DNA of 64,000 nucleotides from Sphagnum compactum (Eukaryota > Bryophyta > Sphagnopsida > Sphagnales): positions 11,966,001 to 12,030,000 of the forward strand of contig OZ234504.1 in NCBI GenBank assembly GCA_965153455.1, in the 5' to 3' direction. Positions 47,288 through 61,378 of this stretch are shown here, piece after piece. A model generated the notes under the pieces. That model was given only the letters and a program-made list of their open reading frames with translations. It ran no database searches and was not told where the DNA came from. A program made the position numbers and the translations under genes. The stretch's first letter is position 1. Every line of letters begins with the position of its first letter.

Positions 47288-50200
47288 ACCTTGCACCACC
47301 AAGCTATGTGAATGGAGGTTCTACGTTTAAGCTTTTGCTAGAAAGGAGATGAACTGGACAGGAGATGCATAACTGGATTTTTGTGTGTGTGTGATTATAG
47401 TTCAAACCTTAAAGCACTGGAATTATGTGGAGAGGGGCAGCAGAAACTCACAGTTCGCTGAAGAACATTATTGTACAAGGCCGGCCGCCGTTGGTACCAG
47501 CCTGTAAAAGCATTTCCATTTTTGTGTACTTCTTCTCCCTCCTTTGTCCATGATGCATGCAGCTCCAGTACTGATGATGATGCTTTGTTTCCTTTGAATG
47601 TCAATCCCTCCCCAATGCATGCTTCATTTGCAGCATTTGCAATTAAAATGCCAGTAATTGATCCCCTGGTGAATGCTGCATATTACTACCACCACAGGTT
47701 CTGTGAAAGTAGCTGTTTCCTGTGCAAGAAATGCAAACATCAGTAGCTGCTGTTTCCTGTGCCAGAAATGCAAGGATCATTGCAATGGAGAAAACATGGA
47801 CGATGAAGCCTTCCTAGTCTAGTCCAGATCCCTTGCGCTTTGACCTCATTTCTCATCTTCATCTTTCACAATTGGCAGATTTTTTTCTGTAAATGTGCAC
47901 TCTTGTTCTTCCACCTCTTCCTGAAGCCTTTCTTGCTGTTCTCAATTAATTATCTGCAAGACCTTTGATCCTGATCCCTGCGATGCAGAGTTTTCTTCAC
48001 AACAATAATGGCAAGGTCCCAAAAAAGATTGTCCAGTATGTATCTGATCCTCTCTCCATGTTATAATCCTCTCCACAGTTGAAGAATATTGCAACACATT
48101 TGGAGAGGTTAGGCTCTCTCTCACCCAGCTATCTTCACACTCTTTTCACAATGTGTTTTGGGTGCGATGCTTCTTCATATTGAAGGTAAAAAGAGAAGGA
48201 GCAATGGAGGAAATTTTTATTATGTTGCACTCTGAGAACATTTTGCTTGGAAACAGGATGAGGTCAAGGCAGATGCAGGTGACAAGTCAAGATAGTGGAG
48301 GGCTATGTGATGGATTTGGGCTTTGACAATGATCAGATTCCTCCTCCCACCATCACCCCGTACATGACTGGCTCTGGCAGCAACAAAAGACAGTGAAGAA
48401 TGGGTTCTTTGACTGTAACCCATTCACTCTATTGATCAGCTAAAAACAAGGATCACATTCTTTGCTTCTGCATACTCTGCTTTTCTTTCACTTTCGCTGT
48501 TGTGAAATTGAAAAGAGTACAAAAGACCTGTTTTCTGAGTTTTCAGTAGACTCTGCAATTTTGGGTCAGTGCAGCAGCACTTACACACAGTGGAAGAGCA
48601 CCCAAAGTAGAGATTGGGTATGGGAAAGTAATACAAATATTGCTGAAAGATTTAAACATGTAACTTGTACAAGCAGTTAATAGCAATTGTCAACTTGTTT
48701 GTCAAGTATGCTGAGCTTTTTGCACACACTACCATTTGCTTTGAATTTCTGGTGCCTCAAGTTTCACTAGTAGTACTTTTACTACTATGTTAATGATGAT
48801 GGTGGGTTGCAGGTTTTTTTCTGAATTCTAGTTCTCACACAGTACAGGTGCAGTATGCAAACCCAGATGCCTTACCTATGGACTCTGGAGTCTGCACACC
48901 AGTTGTGGAAGTCTGGAGGGGTCACTAGCAGCATTTTCTTTGTGTCTAAAAGGGTCTCTTTCCATTAAGTTGCTGTGATCCCAGTTACACACACTGTGCA
49001 GCAGCCGCCTAATGGAAAGTCATTGATGTAGGGCCTTGTTTGTTGCATGGACAATTGCTTTCCAATGGAGAGCTGCAAGTGAGTTGAAAATATGTAAGTT
49101 AATCACGGTACGAACTCTGGACACACAGGTTCTTAAAATGAAGAAAAGGACAGATGTCACTGCATGGTGAATCACAAATTTGATTCACAACTCTCACAGC
49201 TTTCACAATTTGTCGGTAGAGTTGTGAAATGATTGTCAACACACCTAACTAGGTAAGCATATAATGAAAAGTCGTGATCACAGTTACCCACATAATGTGT
49301 TGTGATGATAGCAGCTCAATAGAAAGTTGTTGGCGTAGGTCCTTGTTTGTGATGATAGCAACTTAATAGAAAGCCATTGACATAGGTCCTTGTTTCTTGC
49401 TCTGTAGTAGACTGGTGTTTTCTACCCAAGAATTGCAACTGCGTTGAAAATATGTGATAATCAATGTTGAGAACTTTGGGAACATGTTCTTGTGAAAAAA
49501 AAAGACAACTATCACTTTGTGATGAGTTATAGTTCGACTCACAACTCTTGTATTTGATCAATGATTGACTGAGATAGTTGTGACTCATGAGGTGACAATG
49601 AGCACAAGACTTGGCAAAAATTAATGGAAAGTTGTTGTGATCATAAATGTGATCGTAGAATTTGTGATCACAACAACATAATGGAAAGATGTCCTAAAAA
49701 TCTCAAAAAAGTGATTTCAGATTTGATCCTATGACTTGTACGCTTCGAAAAAAAAAAATTTTAATTTTTTTTTTCACCAAAAGCTAGGGCTTTGAACATG
49801 AACATAGTGACATCACCACCCGACTTGTCACACCTACCATCACCACTCTTGCTCACAATTGAGAGGAGTTTTTCATCTCCCCAGCTCTATCTGACATGAA
49901 AATAATTGCCAATGCCACAACTTCATGTTCTTTTGTGGAGTCATTGTGCAAATGTTGTTATGGATCTTTGTAATGAAGGGTCTTTATGGCTATATAGATT
50001 TGTAGAGTAAGTTTGTGCAATTTTACTTTTGGTAAAAAAAAAGGTGATGATTTGATGGTGAAAGTTGATGTTGGTTTGGCGAACAAATTGTTCAAAGTTT
50101 TCAAGGTGACTTTGATTCCAAGAGCTTGTGCTTGAACAATCATGAGTTAGACATTGAACAAAAGACATGAGTGTGCAAATTAGAGACTTTCTCCTTCATT

Positions 50201-53033
50201 ATGTGTTTAAGACTTAATCTCCAAACAAGATCACAAAGGTGTGCAACATTTCTAAGAAAAAGGGATGTTGCATCTTCCCTGAACAAAATATGTAGTCAAT
50301 GGCAAAGGTAATCATGTGCAGCTAGTACATTATGCAATTGGCTTGGAAGCAAAAGGCAAGGAAAAGTTCCTTATTTCTAAATTCAATTAATTTGAGAAAG
50401 CATGCAAGCCATCACAAAGCCAAAGTTGCTAGTTTAAAGGTTAAGGTATGTTCTTTCTATGTCAATAATAACTACCAACATGCATGCAATGAATGGATCT
50501 ACATTAACTTTAAAACATCCTTGTATTCTAGGTTTAGGACATAATTTCTTTTTCCTTACTTGGTATGTCCAATCGGCATTGGTTTAATGTCACAAAAATT
50601 TAAGGTGTATCATTTAGAATGAAATGGAGGCAATCCTTATTTGAGTCTTATCTTTTGATCCCCATCATTATCAAAAAATCAAAATGTGTTAAATATTTTT
50701 CAAGTCAATATTTTAAACCACCACACTTTAAAACCATCAATATCATATCATTCTCTTTGTGCCCATGTGTATAATGAAACAAAATTAATAACAGAATAAA
50801 AAAAGGGTGATATTATGACTTTTTTGGGTGTTTTTCAAAGAATTTGAACTCTCTACCATTTGATGTTTAAAGGTTAGGTAATGACAAACATCCAAAGTCT
50901 TAAGAATCTCTTTAATGTACTTAAGGTCAAACACACCTTTAAAAGACATTGGAATGATTATGTAAAATGGGGTATGGGTGCAAGCACAAAGATAGGAACA
51001 AAAAATCATGTCGAATAGTGGTGAAATTGTGAACTTTTTTACATTTTTTTTCTTGACATTTTAAATTTATGTTAATCATTCCAAGTTGTGTTAAATGACT
51101 AATATGAATGTTGAGAAATTAAAAATGAAAATTCATTAAATTAAATTTTGGGTTTTGCTTTCACAAAAAGACGTTTGAACTTGAATAGATGTTATGTCAA
51201 ATTGTGGTTAATTTTATAAAGGACTAGGTAAAGGACTATTGTAATAACGTAATTTTGATGGTAAATAAAAATTCAAAGCATTTTTCAAATTTTTAAATTT
51301 TCAAGAATCCTTTACCACATGTAAATGGGGTGTAATGTGCATGACATACAAAACAAAGTTGTAGTTTATGATATAAAATACAAGAACCTAAAGTAGTTAA
51401 CATATTTTGGTATGATTCAAAATTATGATAAAATTTCAAGATGAATTGCAAGATCTGCAAAACTTACACACTTTGAAATTTTCATTTTTATTCAACAATG
51501 ATTAACACAAAACATGTGATATATTAGGGCGATTATATCTATTTTTAATAACAAGTTGCAAAAGATTTCATTCAAAAATTCTTTCATATGAAAAAATGAA
51601 AAAAGACTAAAAAGGACTCATAGTCCTTTTGTACAATAACCCCATTGGTTCCTATCTACGTACTTGCACCCGTATAATCAAATTCATGAATGAATTTGTG
51701 TTTGAATTTACCTAAAATGTTACTACTCTTAATTATTAGTGTCAATGAGGTCATTACAATAAACAACACATTTTGAATATTTATGGACATGTACGTTATC
51801 AAATCTCACTTTTGGTTTGTGTGAAGAACACAGTCGTGTGTAGGGGACAATTAAGAACACTTTTCATTTGATGTTCTTGCCATTAATTTTTTTTTCAATT
51901 TTTTGATGGAACCAAGGTGTTTTTAAACATCCCTAGGTAGATTCAAACATGTTTCACTAGGTTGTCGACATTATTTCCAAGAACTTTTAAAATTGTAGCT
52001 AATAAATATAAATGTGGCAACCCCTTTCCCAAAAACAAAATCTATCATTTTAGGTGATTTTAAGTGAAAAAAACCCTTCTTTTCCCCTTCTGTACGGGTT
52101 TTTGGGGTTTTAATAAACCAAAAACTTGATGTTAATTATCACGATTCCTATTGTTTCAATTAAGCATTTTAATGTTAAAAAATAGGTTGAACAAAACTCA
52201 TTTCAATGGGTTGTGATCATGATGGCATCAACATATTTCAAGGTGTAAAAATCAATGTGACCACATAAATGAAGGAGAATGTGGTTTTGTTTTTAATGGG
52301 ACTTGTTCATCAAATCAACACAAATGTGTTGGTTTTATCGAGATTGAATTTGGTCACTTAATTGAAGGTCTTCCTTCTAGATCTATATGGGTTTTCCTCC
52401 ATTCACTTAAAAATATCTTGAATTTTAAAGGTTGTGTGATGGTGTTCATAAAGAAAAGAAACAAATTGTTGAGAATATGAAAACAAGATGGATCAACATG
52501 TTTTTTGTGAAATCTATTATGGAGCAATATTGACCTTTGGTTGCAAAGATGCATGATAATGTTCCAAGAAATAATACTTTTGGTGAAATTTGAATCTCTT
52601 GTGCAATTTAAAGAAAATTATGGATTGGCATGTCATTCTACCACTTTTGGATTGTGTGCATACCTTGATCTTGTGATGTGTTCATGTATGATTTTATTGA
52701 TACATTGAAGATTTTCTAACTAAAGAAATATTGACTCTATAGTTATCCTTACAATAAATTTGATAACCTTGCATTTGATGAATTGAATTTTCTTGAAACA
52801 TTCACTAATAACAATACGTCAAATTTGCACTAGTGTGCAAACCTAAATGGTGAGGAAGTTGACTGTCTTGTTATTGATATTTTTGTATTTTAAGTATCAT
52901 GTGAACTAATGTGGTTTATAGTAAGGGATGTTAGACTTATGTTGAAGCTAAATTTCCTTGTTCATGGGAAAAAATGTTGTGAAAACTTTGCCAGGTTTCT
53001 AGTTCATGAATTGGAGGGAAAATTCCCAAACCA
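46812..53033. other. 3' flank of the STOP1-like gene and AT-rich spacer
   Basis: No further gene is supported. It includes an ATC microsatellite (47249-47286), probably beyond or within the 3' UTR, and a diverged direct duplication (48977-49200 and 49276-49550). From about 49700 on the sequence is strongly AT-rich. Reading frames are short and lack motifs. Confidence 0.5.
48977..49550. repeat. Diverged direct duplication (~225-275 bp units)
   Basis: Segment 48977-49200 resembles 49276-49550. Shared blocks in the same order include GATC-CAGTTAC, AATGGAAAGT or AATAGAAAGT, GTAGG-CCTTGTTTG, GTTGAAAATATGT, AAAAGACA and TTCACAACTCT. The second copy has an internal duplication of about 60 bp (49300-49402). 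Divergence is high, so the event is old. Confidence 0.65.
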
Positions 53034-54342
53034 CACTACAACAAATCAAAACCTAATTCACTAAATAATTCCCTCAGGTTTTTAGTTAATTAGGGTGCCT
53101 ATTGTGCACTCAAATCACTCATTTTTTCAGTGATCAACAATGAGTTGTTACAAACATACTTGATTCACCAATGTTTTTGTCATGTTTTGAAATTTGTAAA
53201 TATAATTTTTGGTCATGTTAGGTTATATTTATAATTATTTTTAGTTATCATTCTAGTTTTTCTTTTATTCTTATGTTACATTTGTATTTATAATTAAAAA
53301 TATTTTGCATTTAATACATATTTTAAATTTTATACATATTTACACACTTTTATACAATCAATCAACATATACAATCAACATATAGTTGTTGTTGGGATTT
53401 AGGTTTGAACGCTAGCCTCCAAGTAGACAATCCATTGTCTTTGCCAAACCAATTACCATTTAATTTTGTAATATAAAGATTCAAACATTGACTATATAAA
53501 AATCACACCAAATTTTGTTCAATATCAAACTTTGAAATATATGCTCTTTTTCATATTTTGTTCAAATGAAATAAATGAAAACCCATTTTTGATTTTTTTT
53601 CAAAAGTCTACACATGTATAATAAACAACATATCAAATTTCAAATCATTTGAAAAAAAAGATATTTGAATGTCATTGTTTAATACCAATTCCAAACACAT
53701 TTCTTCATAAATAAAATAATTTGATGACTAATTGAAAAATATATATATTTGACGACTTTGAAATCTTTCATTTTTTTTTGCAAAATAAGTTATGGCTAAC
53801 ATAAAACATAAATAATTTAGTTTTCAAATTTCAACCATTTCTGTTAATTAATAATATAATTTGTAATAAGGTTTTGGATATCACATTACCAAGTTGAAAC
53901 TATATATTTATGTCCTTGTATATAATACATATACACACAATATAAATGTACATATACCAAAAATTTAATGATGTGATTTGAATGAAAATTTTCATTTTTT
54001 TATATATGCAAAATAATTTATGGCTAACATACTTATAATGTAAATAACTTAATTTTTCACATTTCAACCATTCATGTTAATTACTAATATATATTAAGTT
54101 TTTGAATATTACATTACAAAGTTGAAATTATTATATATTTATGTTCCAATATATACATGTATATATTCAAAACCTATACATATATATATACATATATATG
54201 TGTGTATAATATCAATTAGGTTCACTACATAGTCATTAGAAAATATGAAAGATGAAATGCAATTTATTATGGAGTCAATCAATCCCTCTTTATAGGTGCC
54301 GTATTGAAACTGTCTAGTGAATTAGACCCATGATTTGTAGTG
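53034..54342. mobile_element. CACTA-like non-autonomous element (1.3 kb)
   Basis: The left end CACTACAACAAATCA continues with CCTAATTCACTA. The complement of the right end reads CACTACAAATCATGGG and then TCTAATTCACTA. The ends align over about 28 bp allowing one 3-bp gap, giving good CACTA-type inverted termini. The interior is AT-rich with no transposase. Flanking triplets (CCA and GTG) do not form a target duplication, so the insertion is old or the edge is off by a few bases. Confidence 0.5.
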
Positions 54343-57300
54343 GTGCCATAACCTTAACATTATGTGTAATTTACCATAATTTTTAAATTGATCACCCCAA
54401 TGACGTTGGAGATGTTTTCCATTAGTATTGGACTATATCAAAGTTGCCTAATCTAAACCTTGCAAGGTGGGAAGGGAAAGGGGGTCTTTGTGAAATTTCT
54501 CATGGATGGCCATGTTTTGGATTTGCAACATTCTTTCTTTAATATGACAATAGCTACAAACAATGAACCAATCATGAAGGAGGATTATATTATCAATACT
54601 ATCATTTGAATGTGGGCCAAGATTATTTCTCCTTCCATCCTTGAGCACAAGTTCTTGGAATTCATAAAGTTTGATGAAACTACATGTGTACAAGTCTTTG
54701 AAATTATGGAAGATGGATGTTCCTTCTTAGTAGTGGCGGTCATGAAAAATAAGTTGAGGAACTACTTGATTTACCATTTGGATATGTGCATTCATTTTTA
54801 TGTACAAATATTTTACATTATTGAAAACTCCTTCTTGAAAAGGCCATCACCGAATGGAGGAACATGAAAAGCATGATATTGTCTCGATGCTTAAATGTAG
54901 ATGGCCTATTGTATGAGGCAATTAATTTTCCTTTGCCACATCCATTCCCCTTTTTGATGGGGCAATTTGTGTATGTACCAAATTTCAACTAATGTTGTGA
55001 TTTAAGCATGGATAATAAGTGTAATATTGTTTTTTTTTTGGTCGAATTTACACATTGCAAAAGCAAGTCATTATTTACACATTGCACGAGAGACATGTTT
55101 TGAAAGGTCCATGCAAGTGTGCTTGGCAATTATGAAGTGTAGCTAGTGGAGTCTTGTGGAAGTGGAATGTTAAGTAGAGCTTGGGATTATAGTTTAATTC
55201 TTGGTGATGCTCTTTGGCTTGTTGTTTGAAGATGGAGTCTTTTGCTTGACATGGTTTGGGGTTGGGGTGGGTTCTGGGTGTAAGCACACTACTATTGCAC
55301 ATGGGCAAAGTTTCATTTGAGACTAGGGTTCAACTCCCATAGTAGTGATTACAATGTACATTGAATATGTTTTTGCAATTTGGCACTTGGTTTCTACCGT
55401 TCTAGGATTTTTTCATGAGGTTATATTGTTTCAAAGCTTTAGTCTAAACCCTGAACCCACATGGGATAGCTCAAATGTTAGTGATCACAAATCTATTTGC
55501 ATGTAGTTGCAAGGAATCATGTTTGTATTCCACTTGTGTAGTTTCTCTTCTGAGTTCTATATTTGCACATTAAGCTTTACGGAAATTAAAAAAAGTTGAA
55601 AACAAAAATGGTTGAATTCATCACAAATGGATGCTTGGTCTCTCTAAGCATGGTAGATGAAGTTGTAGAAGGGTGTGAGTGCATGATGCACTCACTCAGG
55701 AGATGGGGCAACATGTCCATGATATGACGAAAAGAAGATTCTTCATCATCGTATTGTGTTAGGTAGCCAACCATAAGCTGATTACTTGCTTCATAATATG
55801 CCAACACCATTCAACACCATTGAGGACTTTTTGTGGTTTATAAGTTTGGCCATGCATGAGATCTGCAATCTATAAGTCATGCCCTTTTCAAAACCTCCAA
55901 CCCAATGTAGGATGGGTCAACATCCAACATACTTGAAGATTTACAAAACTATATAACTTGATCAAGTAATTTGAGTCCTTCCATTGTTATACCAAGAAAG
56001 GGAAAGACTCACTAGTGTCTGTATATTTGTTGCTTTTGAGCCTGAAGCTTCATGCTGCAATTTTATATCTGAGAATGCAATAGCTCACTGACTAGAAAGG
56101 GTGGGAGTTTGATGGTGCAATTTTGCAAGAATCAGACTAACAAAAGAGGAAACCAAGCATTTTGGCAAATGGAACAACTCGAAGATTGTACATGATTAAA
56201 TTGGTGGTCCCTATCTTTCAATCAAATTGTTCATATTTAAAAAATTTGCAATCATCTCTTGTGAACAATCCTTCTCGCCCACAAATGGTGTCCAATTACT
56301 TAGTTCCTATAATAAATGCCCAATTTTTCAGTTCCAAAAATTTTCTCTATGAATCCACATGATATTAAAGTTACCTGTAAAGTCAAGCGAATAGAGGCCG
56401 AGAACAGCCAGTTTCGGCATAATAGGGCATCAAATACATAACTGGGACTAAAACTAATTTTTGCACCAATTTTGGTGGTAAACCCGAGTTTCATATTCCT
56501 CTCTTTCCTTTTTCCTAAGCGCTTCCATTGCTGCTACATATATTTTCACTACTCCTACCTGTACAACTACTAAAATAACTCTAGAACCTTGTGCATTAAA
56601 TATTGAGTTTCAGCATTTCATATTGAGATTTAATAAAATCTCCTTACATTGCAAATACCACTAAAGAGGGGATAAGGGGGTGAAAGAGAAGGTCCATTTA
56701 CGGATAACTTTATTGTCCATAATATGAAGTTGAAATCCAAAAAATCAAATTCCTAATTAGATTTTGAAACTCTGATGCAAACCAAATCCAAAATTGGTTT
56801 TCGCATTGATGCCCATAGTCAGGACACCATTAAAAAATAAATAAAGAAGCCATTTTCAACCTTCCGAATTTTTCGAAAACTCCCAACCACAACTAAATGT
56901 TATTCCAATCAATTTAATATTGTCCCCAAATGGTGTTCCCACAAATCTATCTCCCTGATTTTGATGCTCCCAAATTAGAGGTTAATTTCCAAGATGATGA
57001 TGATAAGTTCATCAATTAATGATATTTAAAAAAAATTTCCAATTGTGTTCCCAATCACCATATGTTTTCCATTCAATCCTAGTAAGCTCTCCAAAAAATG
57101 CATGGTACATTCATTCTCAATGTTGCCCATCTCATTTGTGAACCCAATTTTGCATCAACCCAAAGTAGACCAAGTGGTTGGAATTGTATCAATCATATAT
57201 ATATATATATATGGGGTGCAGGTAGGTGGCCAAGCACTAGTGGTGGAACAATCCCAGTTTGAAGTATTTTCAGCTGATCCCAGAGGTTTTCAGATGGCAT

Positions 57301-57708
57301 TGCAATTACCCATTCAGTTGAATCTCATGCTAACTGCTCAAGCCTCCCTAATAACCCCAGCCCCACCTTTTCATGCTCTTCTGGATTTTGCCTTCTTGGT
57401 GGTCATGGTGGAGGTGATCCTTTGAATGCCACAAGTTGGGAGCTTACCTTCGAACAATTCATTTCCCATATACCATTCTACTACTCTCATAATGGAGATG
57501 CTTTGTCGGAAGGTTTGTTGACCCACCAAGTACCTCATTGCACCTCTACACTACAATCTTTCAAACAAAACATAAATTCCCTTCTAAAACTAAAAGGAAT
57601 AACTTGGAGGTTTGGGATGTTTGGGAATTTAATTTTAATTCCTTCATGCAATCTACAACAACAAGAAAATATGGTAATTTCAATGTTATCAAGAAATTGT
57701 TTGATTAG
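54343..57708. other. Spacer upstream of the 57709 gene
   Basis: Mostly AT-rich without supported genes. An AT microsatellite lies at 57195-57211. The part from about 57360 to 57510 has a coding-like open frame (reading GGHGGGDPLNATSWELTFEQ), which may be an upstream exon of the following gene, but no in-frame splice to 57709 could be fixed. Confidence 0.4.
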
Positions 57709-59141
57709 GTAAGAAACATCGAGGAACGTATTTGGAAAGAAGAGTTGCAACGGGGGAAGCACCTTGCTGGCTATGGAGGCTATTTATCACTCAATGAATC
57801 ATCTGCAGCAAATGACATTGGGTTGCCAAGGCCCACAGAGAAGGACCGGATGTTGTTGTATGATTTGGACCAGTACTCAAGAGACTTATGGGGTGGCAAA
57901 GATGTTGGTTATGGTGGTTATAAGCCACAGGTGCAATTTTTTATTTATTTTTTCCATTTCTTTGGTTTGGCCTTTCATAAAAGCAAATCAACAAAGAAGC
58001 AACAATTGATGGTTGTTGGAGCTTGTCATGTAGTAGATTTCAAAAAAATGTTTTTGGCAAGGCTACAAAAATAAATTAGTTTGTTATTGTTGTTGGAAAA
58101 TTGGTTTGATGATTTCATTGTTCCTTATGAAGAGCAGGTGGAGTCAAACATAACAGATGGTTTTATGAAGAATTTGGACCAAACCTACAATAGCAAATAC
58201 CGCACAACAAGTGGCTACACTAACATGATTTGCCAAAAGGAGCGTGCCAAGATGAAGGTCCGCAAGCCCATTGTGAAACAACCAATTCTCGGTGAAATTA
58301 TTACGGTATGCACCTACCTCCTCTACACAAATCCATGACATTATATGATGACCTTGATCCTTGCATATATAAAAGTCTTTGAAGAACTATAGATGTGTTT
58401 CTTTCATAATTTGCACTGTGATAATTAAGCATGCTATGTTCTAGTGCTAGAGCACTAAGGAAATTTGCTATCATTTTCGACCTACACATCACTCACCATG
58501 TGTTGATGATCTATCTATTGTTACAAGTTGTGCCCACTGTAACGCACACACCAGTTTGCTTATCATATATTAGATCATCAATGGGTCCGCAATGAGATGA
58601 TATTTATACTCACAGGTGAGTAAAGGACTTAAAGGGTTCTTTCAAGAAGGAGGTAGTGATCCCCGAATAGGAACTTCGGAGCAAGGAAAAGTGAGAACTT
58701 GTCTTGATCTCAACTTTGATCAGCATTAAAGCATGTCCAATCTTTCCAGAATAGTAATGTGGGTAATTTCTAGAAATAAATTTGGATTGAAGTTTAGCAT
58801 GGGATGGGAGTGATTTTATATGTCTTGATGCACTTTGAGCAATGAACATATTGGCTGAAGATTGTACAATACAGCAACCTCAAATGTCATCTAATGAGAA
58901 TAGGAAGGATATGAACATGCCATATTGCAAGACTTCAGAGATTTATATAATCAGAAAAAAATGCATGCAACCCAATTACATCTTTCAATCTGTTTTCGTT
59001 ATATATTGGATTTTAATGTAGTAAGGTTTTCTTTTGTCACAGGCACAAGCCGAGAAATATTTCTCTGTTGTGAGGCCAATGGAAGGGACGTTGATAAGTA
59101 TCAATGCCGGCAGATCCATAAAATCCAGGGTCATGCAATAG
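57709..59141 (+). CDS. Unrecognised gene, three in-phase 3' exons
   Basis: I do not recognise this protein. Three segments, 57709-57930, 58138-58305 and 59043-59141 (TAG stop), each begin after AG. The first two end before GT (CAG/GTGCAA, ACG/GTATGC), and all joins are phase 0, giving at least 162 residues. The composition is protein-like, with motifs LAGYGGYLSLNESSAAND, LLYDLDQYSRDLWGGKDVGY, KVRKPIVKQPILGEIIT and EKYFSVVRPMEGTLISINAG. It is rich in Tyr and Gly, and no signal peptide or membrane segment is seen in these exons. The start is missing; the first segment has an AG/GTAAG-like left border and no good ATG, so 5' exons must lie upstream, possibly at about 57360-57510. It could be a real lineage-restricted gene or a captured gene fragment. 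Confidence 0.5.
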
Positions 59142-61320
59142 GATGCATAAGTAGCAAACATGTAAGTGTGTTTTCAGCTGCAGAACAGCAATCCAATTGT
59201 GAAGATATATCAAATCCACAACTTGGCTTGGATGGAATAGATGTTAATGGTCAAGTCTTGGGTGTTGAGGATACTTAGTGAAACATGATTTATATATGGA
59301 ATGCCCATGTTTGTTCCCTTTCGTTTGCATTGGGTTTTGTTTGAAGGTGTGTCTTTTAATCTTAAGATTGTCATTAGAAGTCTCAAAAAGCATGGGAATG
59401 AGGAAAATTAACCAAGTTAACAAAAACCATTAGATGTGTGTGCCCCCACCTCATCAATCAATCCATATTGATACAAATGCATAATAATCCCATGCCATGA
59501 TTTCTACACATCAACTTGGGTTTTAAATGTTATATTAACTTATCTCTCCGAAGGTCGTTCACATTTTATAATGATTTAATATACAACAAAATTAGATGGT
59601 GTAAGATTTTTGTCCAAATCTATTATGAATTATGAGGCCCAATGTAGTTGCACTAGTGGGTCACATGAGTGATGATGAGTTGCTTTAAATGTAAACTTAT
59701 ACTATTGAAGAAGCAACCCTCCCTCTAACAATGCTTAACTTGGCAAATTACTTCATGAACACCAATTCTTTTTAAGACCATGATGTGACTTGACTAGATG
59801 TGTTATTAAGTATGGGTTGTTTGGGAGGTTTCTTTTAATCCCATGTATTGGAGTCAAGTTTTGTAACCAAGTCTTAAGCACAATGATTCAATTCCATCAT
59901 AGTGCCCCATGATGATGCTCTTGGGGGGTGAATTTGCAAACTCTTCAAATGCATGATTGCCATTGTATTGTCATTTGCAAGACAAATGTCTATAATTGAC
60001 ATGTTACTTCAAAGAAATCACTTGATATGACCATGTGCTTTTTGACATTGAAACAAACATTGGATGCTTGGAAAACACATAATACATCAAATACAACTCC
60101 AAAAGATGGATTTGGATTTGTGTCTATATTTTGGGAGCCAATACATAACATGCATTAAATGTGACCAATAACACAATATACATGATATGATTTCAAGTTG
60201 GGCACCAATGAAATCATACAGTTCGACATGAAATGTGTGGTGACAATAGCCAAGACACATGATATCTTGTTAAAACAAATAAGGCTTGCATCCAATTAAA
60301 TTTGGCCATGATAATTGGATTCAAGAGTTTGATTAAGATATGAATGAATTGAATTTCGTTGGGATGTAATGTAACTATGGGGATGCTGTGCGGTTGCCAT
60401 GTTACCTTAAGTGATCTTGGATCATGGTTGTGCACATAACAAATTTGAATTCCAAATGTTAAAAAACAAAATAAAAAATGCCCCAAGAATCAAATGAGAG
60501 TTGCATAGGATATGACATGACAAGATTCAACAAATTATCCTATCATGGATTAAGGTGGGATGATTATTGTGGCTTGTACTTCAATCCTTTAATTTGTGAA
60601 TGAAAAATGTTTCACATGTCTCTTTGACTAAATCCTAGAAGGATTTGTTAAAGTGATGGACATCATATTGCTCGGACTCAAAAATGGGTTATTAAATTCG
60701 TCTAGTGTACAAAATGGAAGTTGAGATTGCTAATCTTCTAAATTGTGGTGGGTAAGTGTCATTAGGCACTAATTAATTACTTTTTTAAGGAATTGATGAA
60801 AATTCTGAAGAAATATGTGTTGCCATGGCAAAAATCTGAATGAAGTCTCTCTAGCACAAAAAATAGCTTCATTAAGCATAATGTTGAATTGAAAAATCAT
60901 TAGCACAAGTTTTTACTTATGGAACAAACTGACCCAAAACAAAAGTTGATCAATTATTAGGTTTAGGGTTTAGGGCAACCCTAAAACCTTGCTGCTGAAC
61001 TAGCCTAGGTAGTTGAAAAACTAGATGTACCCAGGTATGTAAAATATAATGTAATTCAATTGAATATATTTAGGGTACCAGGAAAAATTAGAATTACAAG
61101 AATAAATGTAATAATAATACATAGTTGCTTTTCTTTTAATCCAATTCATCCTTGAAATCTCATGTGATTGATAACTTCATTTTATTGCTACCATTTTACA
61201 CTTAAAAAAAATATAAAATCTACCCCTCAAATTTAATAAAACTCCAGTTCTAATTTTAAAATTAAAAATTAAACTAATTGGTGTATCACTATTCTATTTT
61301 TCTATTTATCTAAGGCACCA
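59142..61320. other. AT-rich spacer
   Basis: No gene is supported. A telomere-like GGTTTAGGGTTTAGGG motif lies at about 60959-60975. Reading frames are short and without motifs. Confidence 0.5.
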
Positions 61321-61331
61321 CACCCAAGAGA

Positions 61332-61335
<4 letters not shown>

Positions 61336-61365
<30 letters not shown>

Positions 61366-61378
61366 CTATTATTATTAC
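61336..61378. repeat. Inverted AAT/ATT microsatellite (hairpin)
   Basis: A run of about seven AAT units is followed directly by about seven ATT units, so a single strand can fold into a long perfect or near-perfect A/T hairpin. It lies about 370 bp upstream of the CCAAT cluster. Confidence 0.8.
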
